Source: a virus
Direction: 5' to 3' (one strand)
DNA: 41,425 nucleotides
IMG/VR virus record: IMGVR_UViG_3300031951_000401
Location: 1 to 41,425 of that record
Below the pieces are notes generated by a model. That model was not told the origin of the DNA, searched no databases, and saw only the letters and a program-made list of their open reading frames with translations. The position numbers were made by a program, and so were the translations under genes. Shown here piece after piece: positions 1 to 7,825 of this stretch (the first letter of the stretch is position 1; the number at the start of each line of letters is the position of its first letter).

Positions 1-47
1 TCTGAAGTTACTTCGCGACTCCGTTACCAACAGACGTTCCCCAAAAC

Positions 48-227
48 ATGAATCGTTTCGCAGGCTCCCTGATCAATATCAATCCTTCAGCCATCCCTCA
101 GTACGGAGATCGCTGGGCCGGCCAGGTCATCAAGGAAAATCCCGGCATTGTGGAGCGCGTGGCATCTGCGATCGGTATAGTACCTACGACCCAGCCGCCT
201 GCCGGTGAATCGTTTGCACAACGCTAA
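48..227 (+). CDS. Short hypothetical protein at left edge (59 aa)
   Basis: An open frame of 59 codons runs from ATG 48 to TAA 225-227, with an in-frame stop at 3-5, so the gene is not a fragment of a longer upstream gene in this frame. The product is moderately hydrophobic and rich in Ile, Pro and Gly, with a motif INPSAIPQYG near residue 10. I recognise no domain. It overlaps the start of thyX by 23 bases, the tight packing seen between other plus-strand genes here. No Shine-Dalgarno sequence precedes it. It could be a small virion protein ending the late block, if the genome is circular and the right edge leads back to it. Existence is plausible, function unknown. Confidence 0.45.
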   Translation: MNRFAGSLININPSAIPQYGDRWAGQVIKENPGIVERVASAIGIVPTTQPPAGESFAQR

Positions 228-912
228 GCTCGATTGGATTACTGACAACCCTGAGAAGGTTGTCGCCAGGCACGCCCGAGCAAGCACCAAGAATCCGGAC
301 AAGGCAGAGTTTCAAAAACTCCTTACTTTCTGTATTAACCAGGGCCACTGGAGTGTCTTTGAGCAAGTTTGCGCGTCTTTTGAAATTATAACCAGCAGAG
401 CTATCTCAGCTCAGATTATTCGCCACAGAGCATTTCATTATCAAGAACTGTCGCAGCGTTATTGTACCCCAGATAAGATTCTGGACGACGCTTGGGAAGG
501 CTGTTGGGATTTCGAACTGCGGGCTCAAGATTTTAAAGATCGGCAAAACAGCTTGGAGTTTGCGGACGAGACGGTTAAGCAAGTATTGAAAGAACGCGTC
601 AAAGAGGTTTTTTCGGAGATCGAGGAGCTGTACCACGTTTTGCTGGAGTCCGGCGTGGCTCGGGAATGCGCCCGAAACATCCTGCCGATGTGCACACCTA
701 CCCGTTTGCACATGCAGGGCACTCTACGGGATTGGATTTTTTATGTCGGCCTGCGGGGGGCTAATGGAACTCAAAAGGAACACAAGTACATCGCTCATGA
801 CATTGGACGCATTCTGTCTTCTTATGTGCCTACTACAATCAAGGCTGTTCTAGCTTCAGATAATCCCGCTGTTGACGGCTGGCGAGTGATCGAGAATTTG
901 GAAATCTCCTAA
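205..912 (+). CDS. thyX: Flavin-dependent thymidylate synthase ThyX
   Basis: Converts dUMP to dTMP using FAD, NADPH and methylene-tetrahydrofolate; acts in the cytoplasm to supply thymidine for phage DNA. The ThyX signature RHRxxxYxExSxRY is present as RHRAFHYQELSQRY at residues 73-86. Downstream, the ARNILPMCTPTRLHMQGTLR segment (residues about 152-173) matches the conserved ThyX region that binds dUMP, with the Arg and the following RDW typical of the family. The length of 235 aa is normal for ThyX. GTG at 205 is the only reasonable start, because an in-frame stop lies at 178-180. The gene is followed by hairpins and a bidirectional terminator, so it ends its transcription unit. The dCMP deaminase at 36738-37184 would supply its substrate. 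Confidence 0.95.
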   Translation: MNRLHNAKLDWITDNPEKVVARHARASTKNPDKAEFQKLLTFCINQGHWSVFEQVCASFEIITSRAISAQIIRHRAFHYQELSQRYCTPDKILDDAWEGCWDFELRAQDFKDRQNSLEFADETVKQVLKERVKEVFSEIEELYHVLLESGVARECARNILPMCTPTRLHMQGTLRDWIFYVGLRGANGTQKEHKYIAHDIGRILSSYVPTTIKAVLASDNPAVDGWRVIENLEIS

Positions 913-918
913 AGAACT

Positions 919-1017
919 CCTAATTAACTTCAAATTAGGAGCAAATTTGACTTTAAACTAGCTTTCGATAGAGCCTGAGCCCCTGTTTCGTCCTACTGAG
1001 ACGTCCCACGCTCAGGC
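919..1017. other. Two hairpins between thyX and the terminator
   Basis: No gene is seen between 913 and 1108. Two hairpins precede the terminator: 919-925 pairs with 933-939 (CCTAATT/AATTAGG, 7-nt loop) and 973-980 pairs with 1010-1017 (GCCTGAGC/GCTCAGGC, 29-nt loop). They may belong to the thyX 3' untranslated region or be a small structured RNA. Only the pairing is seen; a role is inferred. Confidence 0.4.
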
Positions 1018-1050
1018 CATCAAAGTCAAACAAGATCTTTCTTGCCTACT

Positions 1051-1093
1051 AGAAAGCCCCAGTAATCCTTCATGGGGACGACCGGGGCTTTCT
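1051..1093. terminator. Bidirectional rho-independent terminator
   Basis: AGAAAGCCCC at 1051-1060 pairs perfectly with GGGGCTTTCT at 1084-1093, around a 23-nt loop. The arms supply T-rich flanks in both orientations. It sits between the convergent ends of thyX (plus, ends 912) and the minus-strand gene ending at 1109, so it can stop transcription from both sides. Confidence 0.8.
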
Positions 1094-1108
1094 TCGCGCG
1101 TTTCTTAA

Positions 1109-1726
1109 TTATATCATGTTTTTCCAAGGGTCGTCTGTGTTTTCCGGCGCCCGATTATTTTTTTGGAACAGTTCTTTAGCAACCTCTGCGGCACGCGGAA
1201 CAAAATTACGCGCTTGCGTGGCGGCTGTGAGCGTCTGGATCTGGCCGCTCATAATCTGAATTTGTTGTTTTAGTACAGCATTCTCCCTAAATACTTCGTC
1301 AGTTTGATTGTCCGCCCATGCTTTGGCGTTCAGCGTGAGCTGCGTCAGTATTTGTGAAGGATGATCAAAAGAGTAAACAGCTCCCATTGGGGTGTCCACG
1401 CGTTGGCCGCCGTTCTGCGTTGAAATCAAACTCTCCAACAGCTTTTCCGCTTGCGGTAATTCGAGTTCTGCGTGGAAAGCTAGTTGCTGCGGAGACACTA
1501 GACCTTTGAAGTTTTCGTAGCAGAAGCTCAGAGCTTTCGAAACCTTTGCTGCTCGTTCAGCTTCTTCCTTTTCCCTGTCTTTCTTGCTGCCGATCAGGCT
1601 TGCAGTTACCAGCGAGCCTCCGGCAGCAGCCCCAAACACAGGAAAAGTTCCTGGTTGCATCGCAATCGAACCAAGCGCCAGCCCGAAGCCGGCACATGTA
1701 GCGATCAGAGTTTTATTGATCGGCAT
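1109..1726 (-). CDS. Membrane-anchored protein with possible winged-helix and coiled-coil segments
   Basis: Function not recognised. I chose the start MPINKTLIATC at 1726, which overlaps the end of the primase gene by 14 bases; the frame stays open to 1786 but that would give an implausible 74-base overlap. The first 45 residues form one or two hydrophobic Gly/Ala-rich segments, probably membrane-spanning. A charged stretch (KKDREKEEAERAAK) follows, then a compact helical region with GLVSPQQLAFHAELELPQ and a short strand pair ending GAVYSFD, which resembles a winged helix. A Gln-rich helix near residues 150-180 could be a coiled coil. Its place after primase-helicase in the same operon suggests a link of replication to membranes, an inference only. 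Confidence 0.7.
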   Translation of the reverse strand: MPINKTLIATCAGFGLALGSIAMQPGTFPVFGAAAGGSLVTASLIGSKKDREKEEAERAAKVSKALSFCYENFKGLVSPQQLAFHAELELPQAEKLLESLISTQNGGQRVDTPMGAVYSFDHPSQILTQLTLNAKAWADNQTDEVFRENAVLKQQIQIMSGQIQTLTAATQARNFVPRAAEVAKELFQKNNRAPENTDDPWKNMI

Positions 1727-4478
1727 TTGATGGTTTTGGGTCGTGTTCCGTAAACGCCTTATCCCAGACGTTGGGGTTTGCAGCAAAGTCTACCGGTGAC
1801 GGCAGTCGATTATCACCCCGGTTACGCGGATCCGTGGTCGGATCATAGGGCTTGATTACGAGTCCTTGAATGACAGCTTTGCCATTTATGAATTTAGACT
1901 GCACGCCGGGTACTTTCAACACGTTGTTAGTTGTCTCGCGCAGACGGTCCACGAAGCGGGGCTTGGCAATCGTCCTGAAACCGTTGCACTTGGCGAAGTT
2001 ACAGTAGCTCGCATACACTTCTGTGAATGCGTTTTTAACGTACAGACCCTTCTCCTGCTCGTCGATGTTCGGTTTAAGGGCACCGGCACCAAGCACGGTA
2101 TAGGAATTGGGTGCGTACATAGTGCACTCGGCCAGCCAAGCCACGATCGGGTTGTTGAAGATCAGAGCTTCGATGTTCGTCGTGTTCAACGTAGGAGCGA
2201 ACTTAGTCGGGTTGGCCAGCACCTCGCGCATTTGATCATGTCCCATGCTGAGTGCCCAGGCTGCAATGTTCGGTAACTCCGGAGCAAACTCACCCTCGAT
2301 GTGATCGGGATACACGCTGATCAAGTTCTTGCGCTTCGAGGGGTTGATGACGTTGTTCATCACGATCGTGAGGCGCCGGCGCTCCAGACCACTACTGATG
2401 TCCGAGCTGCTGATGTGCTCGTTCGATGCGATAGAGACCAAGAGCTCTGGCTTGAAGTTGATCACCTCTTTGCCGTACTTCCGTTCGGCCCGCAGCGTGT
2501 CGCTAGCAGACGTCAGCTTTTTGAGGGTGTCCAGGCGGCGGCTAAACGAAGCTTCGTCGGTCAGTAGCAAGAGCCGCTTTCCGATCAAGCTGTGCCCTTC
2601 GAATCGGTTGGTTTCGATCGTCTCCAGGTCGGACGTATGCGTGCCCGTGTAGCCCGCCAGCGCAATCAAAACCTGTTGCAGCGTGGATTTACCGGAGCCA
2701 CCGGCACCGATCAGGTGGAGGAAGCGCTCGCCCGTTGCGTAACCGACAAGGACAGCCCGACAGAATGCCTGGATAATGACGACGTTATCTTTTCCTACTG
2801 CCCAACTCAACCAGCTCAGGAACTTCGGGCAGTTGGTGTCTTCGCTGAAGTCGAAACCGAGACGGCTGCGGAAGTACAGATCGCGTTGGAAACCATCGGC
2901 AAAATCCAGGGTCTCCACGTCCAGAACGCCATTTCGGAATGCCACCTTGCCTCGGTTGGAAGTCCAGATGGATTTACGTCCGCCCTTGATGGAGCGAAGC
3001 AGACGGGCTTTCAGCAGAAGAAAAATGCTGTTAACGGTTCCGCTGTTGTACCGCTGAAGAATACCTGTTTGTACGAACGTATCTAGTGCTTTCAGAATAC
3101 GACGTTTGATATGCTGTTCGTCGCTCAGGAACCAGATCCCTTCCTCATCGTCGTAACTAAAGAATTCGTCGAGGGAGGAGTCATATAGGAACTGATCGCC
3201 GTAGTTGCTGGAGATAACTTCGGCAATGTCGTTCTCGCTGAACGCACGGTCGTTGTTTTGCAGGTTGATCAGTTGTGCAGGAGTCTGCGGCGTGGCAACC
3301 ATGGGCTCTTCGTCGGGTGTTTTTGTGGATGTTGATGTTGTTTTGGGCGACGGCTCGCTAGTCAGATCGAAGTCGTCGATTGAAAGCACAGAGTTTTTTG
3401 GTTGTGCTTTTTTTGCTTTGATCCGATCCTTGACGGAGTCGGGACACTGCTCTGCGAATACAGAACGGTTTGCGTATTTAACTTTTTTCCAGCACGCCAC
3501 TTCGGCATCTTCTGCCACGATGGCCGCTGCTGGTCGGAGGCTCGTCGCGTCTGCGATCGAGTTCAGGATGCGGTTGAACTTGCCGTCTAGCTCTGGGGCG
3601 TACTCGTAGATAGAGTAGAACAGACGGTGCGCAACGTCAAGGGGGAGCTCCGCCAGGGTGACGTTATGACCGTTGCACCAGTTAGCCCAGCCGATGATTT
3701 CCTTGAGACCCGTTGCCATGGCTAGGCTCCGGTCTTCGACCGCCTCGCCGTGCAGCATGTTCTGAACGGATTTGCTGAGCAACAGATCAAGCTGGCAGCC
3801 ATCCGCTGCGATCGTGCAATCCAACGCTTCGTGAGCGTCGTGCCGGAGCGACGAGTCCTGCGGCAGCGTGGAAAAAACTCGGGCGCCTTCGTCGATCTGC
3901 CAGGCGGGGATGAACTTGTCGGTTGCGCAGATTAAATCCTGCGGACCACGACCACCGTAGAACAGGTTGACAGTCTGTGTCGCACGCTTGTCTGAGCCAG
4001 GAATCTGTACGGCTATCTGCCGTACAAACCATTGGTAGAAGTCCGGCTGGACGATGTCTCGTTCGAGTCCAAAGACGAGACGGAACCGGGGCCAGTCTGG
4101 TGTGTTGCTCGGGGAGTAGTAGGCAAACGACAGGTACTTCTTACATATATCTAATTCAAGTGCTTGTTCAACTGTTAACTGAATGTCCTTTATCTTTTCT
4201 CCGTTCTCGTCTTTACCGTCTGCCTGATTGTCAATATCGATGATAACTAAACCGGCTTTTATGAATCCGGTGTCTCCGCTTTTGCGTCTGCCTTCAATCA
4301 GCTGTGCTGCACACAGACCGGCACCCGCCGCGATTCGATTCGCGATGACTTCTGTCGAGTCGCTGGATGCTTTCCAGTTCTCGTTAAAGGCAGCAAAGTT
4401 ACCACCCGATGCTATCTTTCCGGTCTTCGGATTTAGATATTCGCGAACTTCGTCGTTGATCGAATAACTAAATTCCAT
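1713..4478 (-). CDS. Replicative primase-helicase, D5/SF3 type with AEP-like N-terminus
   Basis: Probably makes primers and unwinds DNA at the phage replication fork. The N-terminal third resembles an archaeo-eukaryotic-type primase: GLVIIDIDN near residues 76-84 supplies a DxD metal motif and PRFRLVF near 130 fits the following strand. A linker of about 60 residues rich in Ser, Thr and Lys follows. The C-terminal half is a superfamily 3 helicase: Walker A GAGGSGKST at 591-599, Walker B LLLLTDEA at about 636-643, the sensor strand VSIASNEH near 681-688 and the arginine-rich SSGLERRRL at about 695-703. The length of 921 aa fits fused phage/plasmid primase-helicases. It starts at ATG 4478 after a 103-base gap containing a small inverted repeat (4547-4552/4559-4564). 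Confidence 0.88.
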   Translation of the reverse strand: MEFSYSINDEVREYLNPKTGKIASGGNFAAFNENWKASSDSTEVIANRIAAGAGLCAAQLIEGRRKSGDTGFIKAGLVIIDIDNQADGKDENGEKIKDIQLTVEQALELDICKKYLSFAYYSPSNTPDWPRFRLVFGLERDIVQPDFYQWFVRQIAVQIPGSDKRATQTVNLFYGGRGPQDLICATDKFIPAWQIDEGARVFSTLPQDSSLRHDAHEALDCTIAADGCQLDLLLSKSVQNMLHGEAVEDRSLAMATGLKEIIGWANWCNGHNVTLAELPLDVAHRLFYSIYEYAPELDGKFNRILNSIADATSLRPAAAIVAEDAEVACWKKVKYANRSVFAEQCPDSVKDRIKAKKAQPKNSVLSIDDFDLTSEPSPKTTSTSTKTPDEEPMVATPQTPAQLINLQNNDRAFSENDIAEVISSNYGDQFLYDSSLDEFFSYDDEEGIWFLSDEQHIKRRILKALDTFVQTGILQRYNSGTVNSIFLLLKARLLRSIKGGRKSIWTSNRGKVAFRNGVLDVETLDFADGFQRDLYFRSRLGFDFSEDTNCPKFLSWLSWAVGKDNVVIIQAFCRAVLVGYATGERFLHLIGAGGSGKSTLQQVLIALAGYTGTHTSDLETIETNRFEGHSLIGKRLLLLTDEASFSRRLDTLKKLTSASDTLRAERKYGKEVINFKPELLVSIASNEHISSSDISSGLERRRLTIVMNNVINPSKRKNLISVYPDHIEGEFAPELPNIAAWALSMGHDQMREVLANPTKFAPTLNTTNIEALIFNNPIVAWLAECTMYAPNSYTVLGAGALKPNIDEQEKGLYVKNAFTEVYASYCNFAKCNGFRTIAKPRFVDRLRETTNNVLKVPGVQSKFINGKAVIQGLVIKPYDPTTDPRNRGDNRLPSPVDFAANPNVWDKAFTEHDPKPSNADQ

Positions 4479-4581
4479 GAGACCCCTTGTGGCCCGGACA
4501 TTCTGGCACAGAAAAGCGCAACGCGCATGGTTTGCTCTGTAACAACCGAATCTCTCTAGATTCGATCGTCTTAGATGAGAC

Positions 4582-5367
4582 TCACCCTGTTACGTCGTGA
4601 GTGTCGTAGTACTTTCGCACTATCTGCCACCAGTTTTCTTTGTCTTTTTCTATATCTTTTTCTCCGAAACTAAATACCTGAACGCTATATTCAGGTATAG
4701 GAGTAGATACAATTATCTGGGTTTTCGATATTTTAATACCCAAGCATTTTTCGGCTGCAATTGTATAGGCAGCAAGCTGGAGTTTCGTTTTCTTGAATTT
4801 AAAGACTCCACTGATTAGTGCTTTCTTTAAGTTCTCTGGGATGTCAGCTTTGCTTGAAGGGAACTTCGCGCTGTATGGTCCTACGGACGTTTTGAAGTCG
4901 CCCAGGATGATTTCGCCGTTGCTGTCTTTATAAATGATGTCGCAGCAGCCCGCCCAGCCATGGCCTGTTGGAGCATCGTAGTAGTGTATGCGTCCGACTC
5001 CGTCATCCCCGACGTAGCGGGACCAACCGGGTTGGTTGTAGGGTTTTTCACTCCATAGGACGCGTCCGCTGCCGATCAATTCGTCAACTTTCTCTGGAAC
5101 GTCCTTCCAATAAGGCTTAAGATCTTCTCTGGGGTTTACTGTAATCCCCCTGATGTGGTTCTCTACCGCCTCATGGATCCAGCTTCCACGAGCTGCTGCA
5201 GCGTCAGCAACGCCTGGATTTAACGCATTCCAATGCGCTAGCTTACGCTGTGTCTCGGCGCTCTGCGTGGCGGATAAAACAGATGTCACCGAAGGCAAAG
5301 GCACATCTACACCTTCGCAACGGTAGTGACGTAAACCGTTGACCGTGAGCCTGGTACTATTAGACAC
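4582..5367 (-). CDS. PD-(D/E)XK nuclease, Cas4/RecB-like exonuclease
   Basis: Probable DNA exonuclease for recombination, replication or host-DNA breakdown. The nuclease core is visible: RGSWIHEAVE near residues 60-69 matches the family's H-E helix, D143 (CCDIIYKD) is the first metal ligand, GDFKTS at 156-161 supplies the DxK pair, and KLQLAAY further on is the QxxxY motif of RecB-type nucleases. No iron-sulphur cysteine set is obvious, so a simple RecB-like nuclease is more likely than true Cas4. The start codon is GTG 5367, only eight bases downstream of a 7-bp hairpin. It lies directly upstream of the primase-helicase in the same direction, typical for a replication module. Confidence 0.85.
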   Translation of the reverse strand: MSNSTRLTVNGLRHYRCEGVDVPLPSVTSVLSATQSAETQRKLAHWNALNPGVADAAAARGSWIHEAVENHIRGITVNPREDLKPYWKDVPEKVDELIGSGRVLWSEKPYNQPGWSRYVGDDGVGRIHYYDAPTGHGWAGCCDIIYKDSNGEIILGDFKTSVGPYSAKFPSSKADIPENLKKALISGVFKFKKTKLQLAAYTIAAEKCLGIKISKTQIIVSTPIPEYSVQVFSFGEKDIEKDKENWWQIVRKYYDTHDVTG

Positions 5368-5374
5368 GTTAAGG

Positions 5375-5394
5375 AAGACGGGAATTTCCGTCTT
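5375..5394 (-). promoter_or_regulatory. Hairpin just upstream of the nuclease start
   Basis: AAGACGG at 5375-5381 pairs perfectly with CCGTCTT at 5388-5394, loop of six. On the minus strand the 3' arm ends eight bases before the GTG start of the nuclease gene. There is no T-run behind it, so a leader structure affecting translation or mRNA stability is more likely than a terminator. Confidence 0.4.
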
Positions 5395-5429
5395 AAATCT
5401 TTGAGTATTCTATACCTGTTGATGCTGAA

Positions 5430-5756
5430 TTAAAACCTTAAAGCTATTTGCGGAGAGGGGCCATCATCATCTTCGTCTTCCTCGTCACTGTCGTCCCCAC
5501 CGATATAGAACTCATCTACTTGATACTTGAAGTCTCGTTGAGCATCAATCATTTGCTCGTGGAGGCATTGGCCTGCGTTAAAAGACTCAGTAACAATTTC
5601 TGCGCATGTCTCTGCATCTCTTGCTTCGCCGTCGGGGGAAACGCATTCCTGGAGTAGCTGGGTTGAAACGAGTAATGATGCGATCCGATCAAGACCACGG
5701 TTTGTCTCCGTCAGTTTTTCAAGCAGTTCCCGGTGAAGTTTTTCGATTTTATGCAC
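5430..5756 (-). CDS. Hypothetical protein with strongly acidic tail
   Basis: No family recognised. The first 80 residues look helical and amphipathic. The C-terminus carries an acidic run (GGDDSDEEDEDDDG, near residues 86-99) and ends in hydrophobic ALRF. An acidic stretch followed by a hydrophobic tip recalls the C-terminal interaction tails of SSB-type proteins, but no OB fold is evident. The start is GTG 5756, overlapping the upstream methyltransferase-like gene by eight bases. A role binding a replication protein or mimicking DNA charge is inference. Confidence 0.72.
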   Translation of the reverse strand: MHKIEKLHRELLEKLTETNRGLDRIASLLVSTQLLQECVSPDGEARDAETCAEIVTESFNAGQCLHEQMIDAQRDFKYQVDEFYIGGDDSDEEDEDDDGPSPQIALRF

Positions 5757-6294
5757 TTTGATTTAAGAGGAGGGGCGGAACTGACTGCCAATCTACAAGA
5801 AACTCGATGTTCGTGCCATCCATCCAGTTCTTCGGTTGCCTGAAGACAAACCATGCGGACGTTACAGAATCACGCGACTTGCTGACAGTGCTGAACTGCG
5901 GCCGTGGCGAGAAGATCATCAAGTCAGACAGCTTACTGTTTTGGAACAACTTGCGCCGTTTGGCTACGGGCTCTAGAAAGCTTAAGCGGTCTAATACAAT
6001 CACACCTTTGTTTGCTATTTTTATGCCGTAGTCTAGAACGTAGTGTGTCTCTTCTTTTAATCCTGTTGTGTTTGCAATTACCCAATCGTACACACCTTGC
6101 TTTGCAGTCCACCAAAGGGGATCGAAGATATGGACTCCTTTCTCGTAGCTGTCGCAGTCCAGCTGTTGTTGGTTGAACTGAGCCGCCAGCTGTCCTTCTA
6201 GATCGCAGGGCAACAACAGCCTGCCAGTCAAGGAGAGACGTGATGATAGTTGATGAACAATGCCTTGAGGGATTTGATAGAAGTTGGTGCTCAT
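5749..6294 (-). CDS. Degenerate adenine-methyltransferase-like protein
   Basis: The overall pattern follows phage N6-adenine methyltransferase-like proteins: a Gly-rich loop region (GRLLLPCDLEGQLAAQF, 24-40), a strand before the catalytic site (YDWVIAN, 69-75), then a hydrophobic strand with VIVLDRLSFLEP, RRKLF, LMIFSPRPQFS and AWFVFRQP (98-154), which resembles the usual RLxFLE...RR..LF...VFSxRPSF...AWFVW succession. The catalytic NPPF/DPPY tetrapeptide expected at 75-78 is NTTG instead, and the cofactor loop is also unlike the consensus. It is therefore probably inactive as a methyltransferase, perhaps a DNA-binding or decoy protein. It is the first gene of the minus-strand run beginning at 6294. 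Confidence 0.6.
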   Translation of the reverse strand: MSTNFYQIPQGIVHQLSSRLSLTGRLLLPCDLEGQLAAQFNQQQLDCDSYEKGVHIFDPLWWTAKQGVYDWVIANTTGLKEETHYVLDYGIKIANKGVIVLDRLSFLEPVAKRRKLFQNSKLSDLMIFSPRPQFSTVSKSRDSVTSAWFVFRQPKNWMDGTNIEFLVDWQSVPPLLLNQSA

Positions 6295-6381
6295 GGTGAT
6301 TTGATTACGTTAGGAAAAGATGAATTCTAATCCTGTTTGCAGTGCCTTGATCCTAGGCTTAACGCAGGGTCACCGAGTCTC

Positions 6382-6636
6382 ATGCGTCTCTTCGAGCTCA
6401 CCGCTGAACAAAGTTTCCTTCACCAGCGGGTCATCAGGGACGCAGACAAGCTAACCAAAGAGGAGCTTGTGAAGATCCTTGGGGATATACACCGGCTATA
6501 CCTGATCAAGGGCGGGTTGTTTACGAGGCTCGTCAACTGGTGCGCTCGGACCGGCGTGGAACTTCCGCCGTTAACCGAACTGTATGGCGGAGAGTCGCCT
6601 CTTTTAGATGCAGACGCGGACCCAGACGTTGTCTGA
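6382..6636 (+). CDS. nblA: NblA-like phycobilisome degradation adaptor
   Basis: NblA tethers phycobiliproteins to the host Clp protease and so dismantles the light-harvesting phycobilisome. Residues 3-50 follow the NblA pattern: FELTAEQSF at the start, then a charged helix, TKEELVKIL in place of S-R-E-x-L-x-x-L, and HRLYLIKGGLFTRLV in place of the usual R-Q-M-M-x-K-x-N-x-F-x-x-x-L second helix. The start at ATG 6382 gives 84 aa; ATG 6337 would add an unlikely leader. Family members are about 60 aa, so the last 30 residues (Pro- and Asp-rich) are an extension. It is the only plus-strand gene in a 20-kb minus-strand block and its 3' end overlaps the next gene by 33 bases, suggesting separate control. 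Confidence 0.68.
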   Translation: MRLFELTAEQSFLHQRVIRDADKLTKEELVKILGDIHRLYLIKGGLFTRLVNWCARTGVELPPLTELYGGESPLLDADADPDVV

Positions 6637-6963
6637 CCCCTTCTCAAAACCCCAGCGTTCTGCGTAGCGCATCAGCACGTCACGGGTGCTGTCTTCGGGG
6701 TAGATAAACAGAGGGTTTGAAGTGTAGTCTAAGACGAGACGCATGAGACGGGCGCAGACTGCCCAGCATTTCAGGTCGCTAACGTTTTGAATGCGAGCTG
6801 CTCTGCGTGCCCTCCTGTTCTTTCTGTTGCAGAACCAATCGTTCTGGGCTCGCTTGCTTTTGCAGATGCTCAGGGCCACATTACCTGCAAACCCATAATC
6901 TTGAATAACGATCGCGATCCACAGGTTCTTGTATTTAATTCTGTAGCGGTAGTCAGAAAGCAT
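6604..6963 (-). CDS. Hypothetical protein, possible GNAT-like fold
   Basis: No confident family. The 119-aa product is basic in the middle (NRKNRRARRAARIQ) and ends with a segment FIYPEDSTRDVLMRYAERWGF that resembles the end of acetyltransferase domains, where a helix leads into a GF pair. The acetyl-CoA-binding loop is not clear. Its ATG lies two bases after the T-run of a minus-strand terminator (6966-6992), and its 3' end overlaps nblA on the other strand by 33 bases. Either it has its own promoter inside the upstream gene or it is made from read-through. Confidence 0.65.
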   Translation of the reverse strand: MLSDYRYRIKYKNLWIAIVIQDYGFAGNVALSICKSKRAQNDWFCNRKNRRARRAARIQNVSDLKCWAVCARLMRLVLDYTSNPLFIYPEDSTRDVLMRYAERWGFEKGSDNVWVRVCI

Positions 6964-6965
6964 GT

Positions 6966-6992
6966 AAAAAAAAAGCCCCCGCGTAGGAGGCT
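6966..6992 (-). terminator. Rho-independent terminator
   Basis: Read on the minus strand, AGCCTCC (6992-6986) pairs with GGGGGCT (6980-6974), including one G-U pair, with a five-base loop, followed by nine T residues at 6974-6966. It lies just after the stop of the 261-aa gene at 7020. The ATG of the next gene (6963) follows almost directly. Confidence 0.85.
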
Positions 6993-7019
6993 CAGACCTT
7001 GGCTCTGAATCAGTTTAGA

Positions 7020-7805
7020 TCAGAAATCTAAACCGAGCTTCTTGGCTTGTTCTTCCGTAAGCTCAAGTTTCTTTTTTGCCGAGGGAGGTTCGGCGGCAGA
7101 AGCTAGGGCTTTGGGATCGCCGGCGGAAGCGAGCTGTTCGGTAGTCGGGTGACTACGCGCAGCTTGGAACGCAGCTTTGATTGCCGCGTGGTCTCCGCCG
7201 AGGGGCAGCTCCACCAGATCACCACCAGGGATCACAGACTTCAACACGTTGCTCGCAGACTCGGCGCCGCCGTTCTTGAGCCAATCGGCAATGTCCTTGA
7301 TCAGCTGCTGCTCCTCTTCGTTTTGGGGCGGCCGATCAGCAAACGAAAGTGCGTTGTAGTTGATCTTGGCACCGTCGGCACCGGTCATGGGATCGCGCTC
7401 GTTGAAGGAGCGAGTCTCGAATTTCGTGGTCGTAACCACGGTGCCTACGTTGATCCTGTTGTTGTACAGGTTCTGGAAGTAAGAGATGAAGTTCTTCTGG
7501 GAAGACTTGCCGCTGATGATGCTGGTTGTTACGCAGCGTGGGGGCAGCAGGCGATGTTTGGGCGACACGCCGATGTAGGCAATGCGAAGGAACTCTTCGC
7601 CTTGGCGCATCCCAAGGTTGCCATAGAACGGACTGAACCCAAGCAGAATGAATTCAATGGGAATTCCGTTGTCGTTTCGGTCGACGATGGCGGAGTCAGG
7701 ATCGACGTCGGATTTCCAACGGCGAGCTTGGAGATCAATTCGTAGTGTGTGCGGAGGAACGTTGCACAGGATTTCCGATTCGGAAAATTCGCCAGCGATG
7801 TACAT
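7020..7805 (-). CDS. Hypothetical replication-region protein
   Basis: Not recognised at family level. The N-terminal 150 residues are beta-rich and well structured (for example GIPIEFILLGFSPFYG and FLRIAYIGVSP), while the C-terminal 100 residues are Ala-, Pro- and Lys-rich and probably disordered, ending in KKLGLDF. The gene is 20 bases downstream of the SSB-like gene and shares its terminator at 6966-6992. Phage single-strand binding and recombination-mediator proteins often show a folded domain with a flexible tail in this position, so a ssDNA-associated role is a reasonable inference, not shown. Confidence 0.72.
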   Translation of the reverse strand: MYIAGEFSESEILCNVPPHTLRIDLQARRWKSDVDPDSAIVDRNDNGIPIEFILLGFSPFYGNLGMRQGEEFLRIAYIGVSPKHRLLPPRCVTTSIISGKSSQKNFISYFQNLYNNRINVGTVVTTTKFETRSFNERDPMTGADGAKINYNALSFADRPPQNEEEQQLIKDIADWLKNGGAESASNVLKSVIPGGDLVELPLGGDHAAIKAAFQAARSHPTTEQLASAGDPKALASAAEPPSAKKKLELTEEQAKKLGLDF

Positions 7806-7825
7806 CAGTTAGTTAGCGGAGGAGA

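Noticed and set aside
3205-3609. Plus-strand open frame of 134 codons
   Set aside because: Opposite-strand shadow of the primase-helicase gene; no domain and poor composition.
7149-7745. Plus-strand open frame of 198 codons
   Set aside because: Shadow of the 261-aa minus-strand gene; long only because of codon bias on the other strand.
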